In this document: positions 6,033 to 8,267 of the stretch, piece after piece
Position numbering within the stretch: the stretch's first letter is position 1
How the letters are laid out: every line of letters begins with the position of its first letter
From: Kiritimatiellia bacterium
GTDB lineage: Bacteria > Verrucomicrobiota > Kiritimatiellia > RFP12 > DVOR01
Reading direction: 5' to 3'
Assembly: GCA_017646485.1 (NCBI GenBank)
Contig: JAGCML010000188.1
Coordinates: 1-8,267 of the forward strand
DNA length: 8,267 nucleotides
Position numbers and translations under genes: made by a program
Notes under the pieces: model-generated
Seen by the model: the letters and a program-made list of their open reading frames with translations, nothing else
Told to the model about the DNA's origin: nothing
Databases searched by the model: none

Positions 6033-7132
6033 GCCTGGCTGTTGGTATTGTCGGATTGCCCAATGTGGGTAAGTCAACGTTGTTCAATGCATTGACCCGT
6101 GCGCAGAATGCAGAAGCGGCAAATTATCCCTTCTGTACGATTGAGCCGAATAAGGCCACGGTGCCTGTGGCTGATTTGCGTTTGGAAAAATTGGCTGAAA
6201 TTGGCAAGAGTGCTCGTATTATCCATGCCACTGTGGACTTTACGGATATCGCAGGTTTGGTGCGTGGTGCTTCAAAGGGTGAAGGCTTGGGCAATCAGTT
6301 CTTAGGCAACATCCGCGAATGCGATGCGATCCTCGAAGTGGTGCGTTGCTTTGATAATGACGATGTCGTGCATGTGGAAGGTTCTGTTGATCCGATTCGC
6401 GACATCGAAATTATCGAAACCGAACTCGTTTTGGCCGACTTGCAGAGCTTGGAAAAGCGTTTGGACCGTATTTCGCGTCAGGCACGTGCCGATAAGGCGT
6501 TGGCCAAGGAAGTGGATGCAATGCGTCAATTGCAGGAACACTTAGACGCAGGCTTGCCTGTGCGCACCTTTACCTGCGCTGATCCTGATGCGATTGCGCC
6601 TTGCCGTAAGGAGTTGCACTTCTTGACCGATAAGCCTGTGATTTACGTGGCAAATGTCGGTGAGTCCGATTTGGGCGCAGAAGACAACGATCACGTGAAG
6701 GCATTGAAGGCCTACGCTGTTGAACGTCAGTGCGACACCGTTGTGATTTGCGCTGCCATGGAAGCTGATTTGGTGGGTCTTTCCGAAGCAGAACAGCAAG
6801 ACTTCTTGTCTTCTTACGGCTTAGAACAGTCTGGCTTGGATGTCACCATCCAGAAGGCTTATCACACTTTGGGGCTTCAGAGTTATTTCACTGTTGGGCA
6901 AATCGAAGCACGCGCTTGGACGATTCGTCAAGGATGGACCGCACCGAAGGCTGCTGGTGTGATTCATACAGATTTTGAACGTGGCTTCATCCGCGCAGAA
7001 GTCGTGGCATATGATGACTTTGTGGCATTGGGTGGTGAAGCACACGCTCGTGAAAAGGGCTTACTTAGAGTTGAAGGTAAAGAATACGTCATGCGTGATG
7101 GTGACGTCGTTCACTTCCTCTTTAACGTATAA
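6029..7132 (+). CDS. ychF: YchF, ribosome-associated Obg-family ATPase
   Basis: YchF (OLA1 family) is a conserved P-loop protein that prefers ATP over GTP and binds the ribosome; roles in translation and stress response are reported for it. The 367 residues match the usual length (E. coli about 363). Visible motifs are P-loop GLPNVGKST (9-17), NYPFCTIEPN (32-41), DIAGLVRGASKGEGLGNQFL from D73 with Leu 77 in place of the catalytic Gln of Ras-like GTPases, the altered G4 motif NVGE (209-212) instead of NKxD, and the C-terminal TGS-type domain with TVGQIEARAWTI, GVIHTDFERGFIRAEV and the ending GDVVHFLFNV. I start at ATG 6029, which overlaps the M50 stop (ATGA), rather than ATG 6023, because of the GGAGG spacing. 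The next gene's Shine-Dalgarno overlaps the ychF stop, so all three genes appear to be one operon. Confidence 0.96.
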   Translation: MSLAVGIVGLPNVGKSTLFNALTRAQNAEAANYPFCTIEPNKATVPVADLRLEKLAEIGKSARIIHATVDFTDIAGLVRGASKGEGLGNQFLGNIRECDAILEVVRCFDNDDVVHVEGSVDPIRDIEIIETELVLADLQSLEKRLDRISRQARADKALAKEVDAMRQLQEHLDAGLPVRTFTCADPDAIAPCRKELHFLTDKPVIYVANVGESDLGAEDNDHVKALKAYAVERQCDTVVICAAMEADLVGLSEAEQQDFLSSYGLEQSGLDVTIQKAYHTLGLQSYFTVGQIEARAWTIRQGWTAPKAAGVIHTDFERGFIRAEVVAYDDFVALGGEAHAREKGLLRVEGKEYVMRDGDVVHFLFNV

Positions 7133-7141
7133 GGAGAATGT

Positions 7142-8251
7142 ATGTCAAAATACTCACTTCCTCATGGCACCTCCGCATCGCCTCTCTTTATGCGGAATTT
7201 GATTGTTTGGGGCTTGCCGCTCATCGGGTGGTTGGTCCTCATCGTTGCGTGGTTGACCTTCTCCAGCAGCGATGACAAAGCACCTGTCGCCGAACCTGAT
7301 CAGCCAGCACAGGTCGCCCAACCGCACCCTGCCGGTTCTCCTGTTGCACCCGTACCCGCACAAACAGCTCCAGCCGAGCAGGCTACTACGCAATCCACGC
7401 CACAACCTGCGGAAGTTGCGACGCTTCCACAGCCGGCTCAGCCTATCGTGAAGACGCCCTATGACTTTAATGGTGCCGTCTCTAAAATTGGCTTGGAGAA
7501 GGAGTCTGCTTGTAATACCGGCATTTTGGTGGACTTGGATATGCGTAAGGTCCTCTGGGCAAAGAATGCCAATCGCGCGGTTCCTATCGCTTCAATGACG
7601 AAGATGATGACGATGCTCATCGTGGAAGAGGCCATCGCACAGGGACAAATTACCCGTGAAACCATTATTCCCGTGACGAAGACGGCATACTCCATCGGCG
7701 GATCGCAGGTCTGGTTGGACCCACGCGAATCCTTCCCCTTAAATGAACTGATGAAGGCCATTGCGATTAAATCTGCCAATGACGCTGCCTACTTGGTCAG
7801 TGAATACTTGGGCAATGGTGATGTGAATCAATTCGTGGATCGCATGAACATGCGTGCACGTGAATTGGGCATGAATCAATCCTCCTTCTATGATGCTCAC
7901 GGTTTGGGTGATAAATCGAAACGCAATAACCTCTCTTCCGCTTACGACATGGCTGTTCTCGCTGAACGTTTGTTGGACTATCCGGAAGTGATGAAACTTG
8001 CTGCCACGCGAATGGACACCTTCCGTAATGGTAAGACTGAATTGCGTAATCACAATAATCTCGTCTATCACAAGGTCCCCGGCGTGGATGGTTTGAAGAC
8101 TGGATTTACCAATGCCAGCGGTTACTGCGTCACCTTCACGTGTAAGCGCGGTAATCGTCGTTTAATCGGCTGCGTGACGGGCTTCAAGACTGCGAAAGAT
8201 CGTGATAAATTCTGCCGTGCCCTCTTGGACTGGGGCTACATGCAGAAGTAA
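7142..8251 (+). CDS. N-terminally anchored D-alanyl-D-alanine carboxypeptidase (S11/PBP5-like)
   Basis: Penicillin-binding serine peptidase that removes the terminal D-Ala from peptidoglycan stem peptides in the periplasm. Active-site motifs are S151-M-T-K154, S211-A-N213 and K319-T-G321, in the order and spacing of the S11 family. A cytoplasmic tail (about 1-19) precedes one transmembrane helix (about 20-40, no clear cleavage site), then a Pro/Ala/Gln/Val-rich linker (about 46-104) that would reach into the wall. The protein ends about 48 residues after KTG, so the C-terminal beta domain and amphipathic anchor of E. coli DacA are absent; anchoring has moved to the N-terminus. ATG 7142 is preceded by AAGGAG (7131-7136), overlapping the ychF stop. 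A GAGAGGA (8256-8262) just after the stop may be the ribosome site of a further gene beyond the window. Confidence 0.92.
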   Translation: MSKYSLPHGTSASPLFMRNLIVWGLPLIGWLVLIVAWLTFSSSDDKAPVAEPDQPAQVAQPHPAGSPVAPVPAQTAPAEQATTQSTPQPAEVATLPQPAQPIVKTPYDFNGAVSKIGLEKESACNTGILVDLDMRKVLWAKNANRAVPIASMTKMMTMLIVEEAIAQGQITRETIIPVTKTAYSIGGSQVWLDPRESFPLNELMKAIAIKSANDAAYLVSEYLGNGDVNQFVDRMNMRARELGMNQSSFYDAHGLGDKSKRNNLSSAYDMAVLAERLLDYPEVMKLAATRMDTFRNGKTELRNHNNLVYHKVPGVDGLKTGFTNASGYCVTFTCKRGNRRLIGCVTGFKTAKDRDKFCRALLDWGYMQK

Positions 8252-8267
8252 GCGTGAGAGGATACTG

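Noticed and set aside
7138..7140. ATG just upstream of the carboxypeptidase start
   Set aside because: It is in another frame and only two bases from AAGGAG, too close for good initiation; ATG 7142 has better spacing and opens the conserved protein.

Overview
This window reads as a compact, entirely plus-strand stretch of bacterial chromosome. It has seven complete or nearly complete genes plus the 3' end of an eighth, and about 97% of it is coding. Nothing marks it as phage, plasmid or transposon. A periplasm-type cell-wall toolkit (secreted amidase, membrane-anchored DD-carboxypeptidase, intramembrane protease) fits a Gram-negative-like bacterium with about 50% GC. The mixture of QueH, a cysteine-containing Gfo/Idh/MocA oxidoreductase and SD-less gene starts makes me lean weakly towards the Verrucomicrobiota/Lentisphaerota side of the tree. 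That is an impression from protein style, not a placement.

Region 1 (1-2420) is one operon: the 3' part of purE, then a secreted family-2 N-acetylmuramoyl-L-alanine amidase with a GTG start one base after the purE stop, then a secreted coiled-coil protein of unknown function. The amidase carries a LysM-like start and three copies of a C-terminal repeat with a 58-59 residue period. Region 2 (2421-2551) is the only sizeable gap. It holds four short complementary segments that can pair in two mutually exclusive ways, followed by an extended -10 promoter.

Region 3 (2552-5168) encodes a 592-residue fusion of QueH (the last step of queuosine tRNA modification) to a Gfo/Idh/MocA dehydrogenase, then a Cof-type HAD phosphatase 10 bases downstream. 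At the fusion joint there is a Shine-Dalgarno-like AAAGAGG, a CGA codon one base away from a TGA stop, and an in-frame GTG. This looks like a recently erased gene boundary that may still serve as an internal start.

Region 4 (5169-8251) starts with a second extended -10 promoter whose spacing to the start codon matches that of the queH promoter exactly. It drives a probable operon of an M50 site-2-protease-like enzyme, the ribosome-associated ATPase YchF (ATGA overlap) and an N-terminally anchored D-Ala-D-Ala carboxypeptidase (9-base gap). Both promoter-proximal genes lack a Shine-Dalgarno sequence and would be nearly leaderless, whereas most operon-internal genes have one.

No RNA genes, CRISPR arrays, insertion sequences or reverse-strand genes were seen. 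The points most worth following are the QueH-oxidoreductase fusion with its scar, the twin leaderless promoters, the switch-like inverted repeats upstream of queH, and the amidase/coiled-coil pair.
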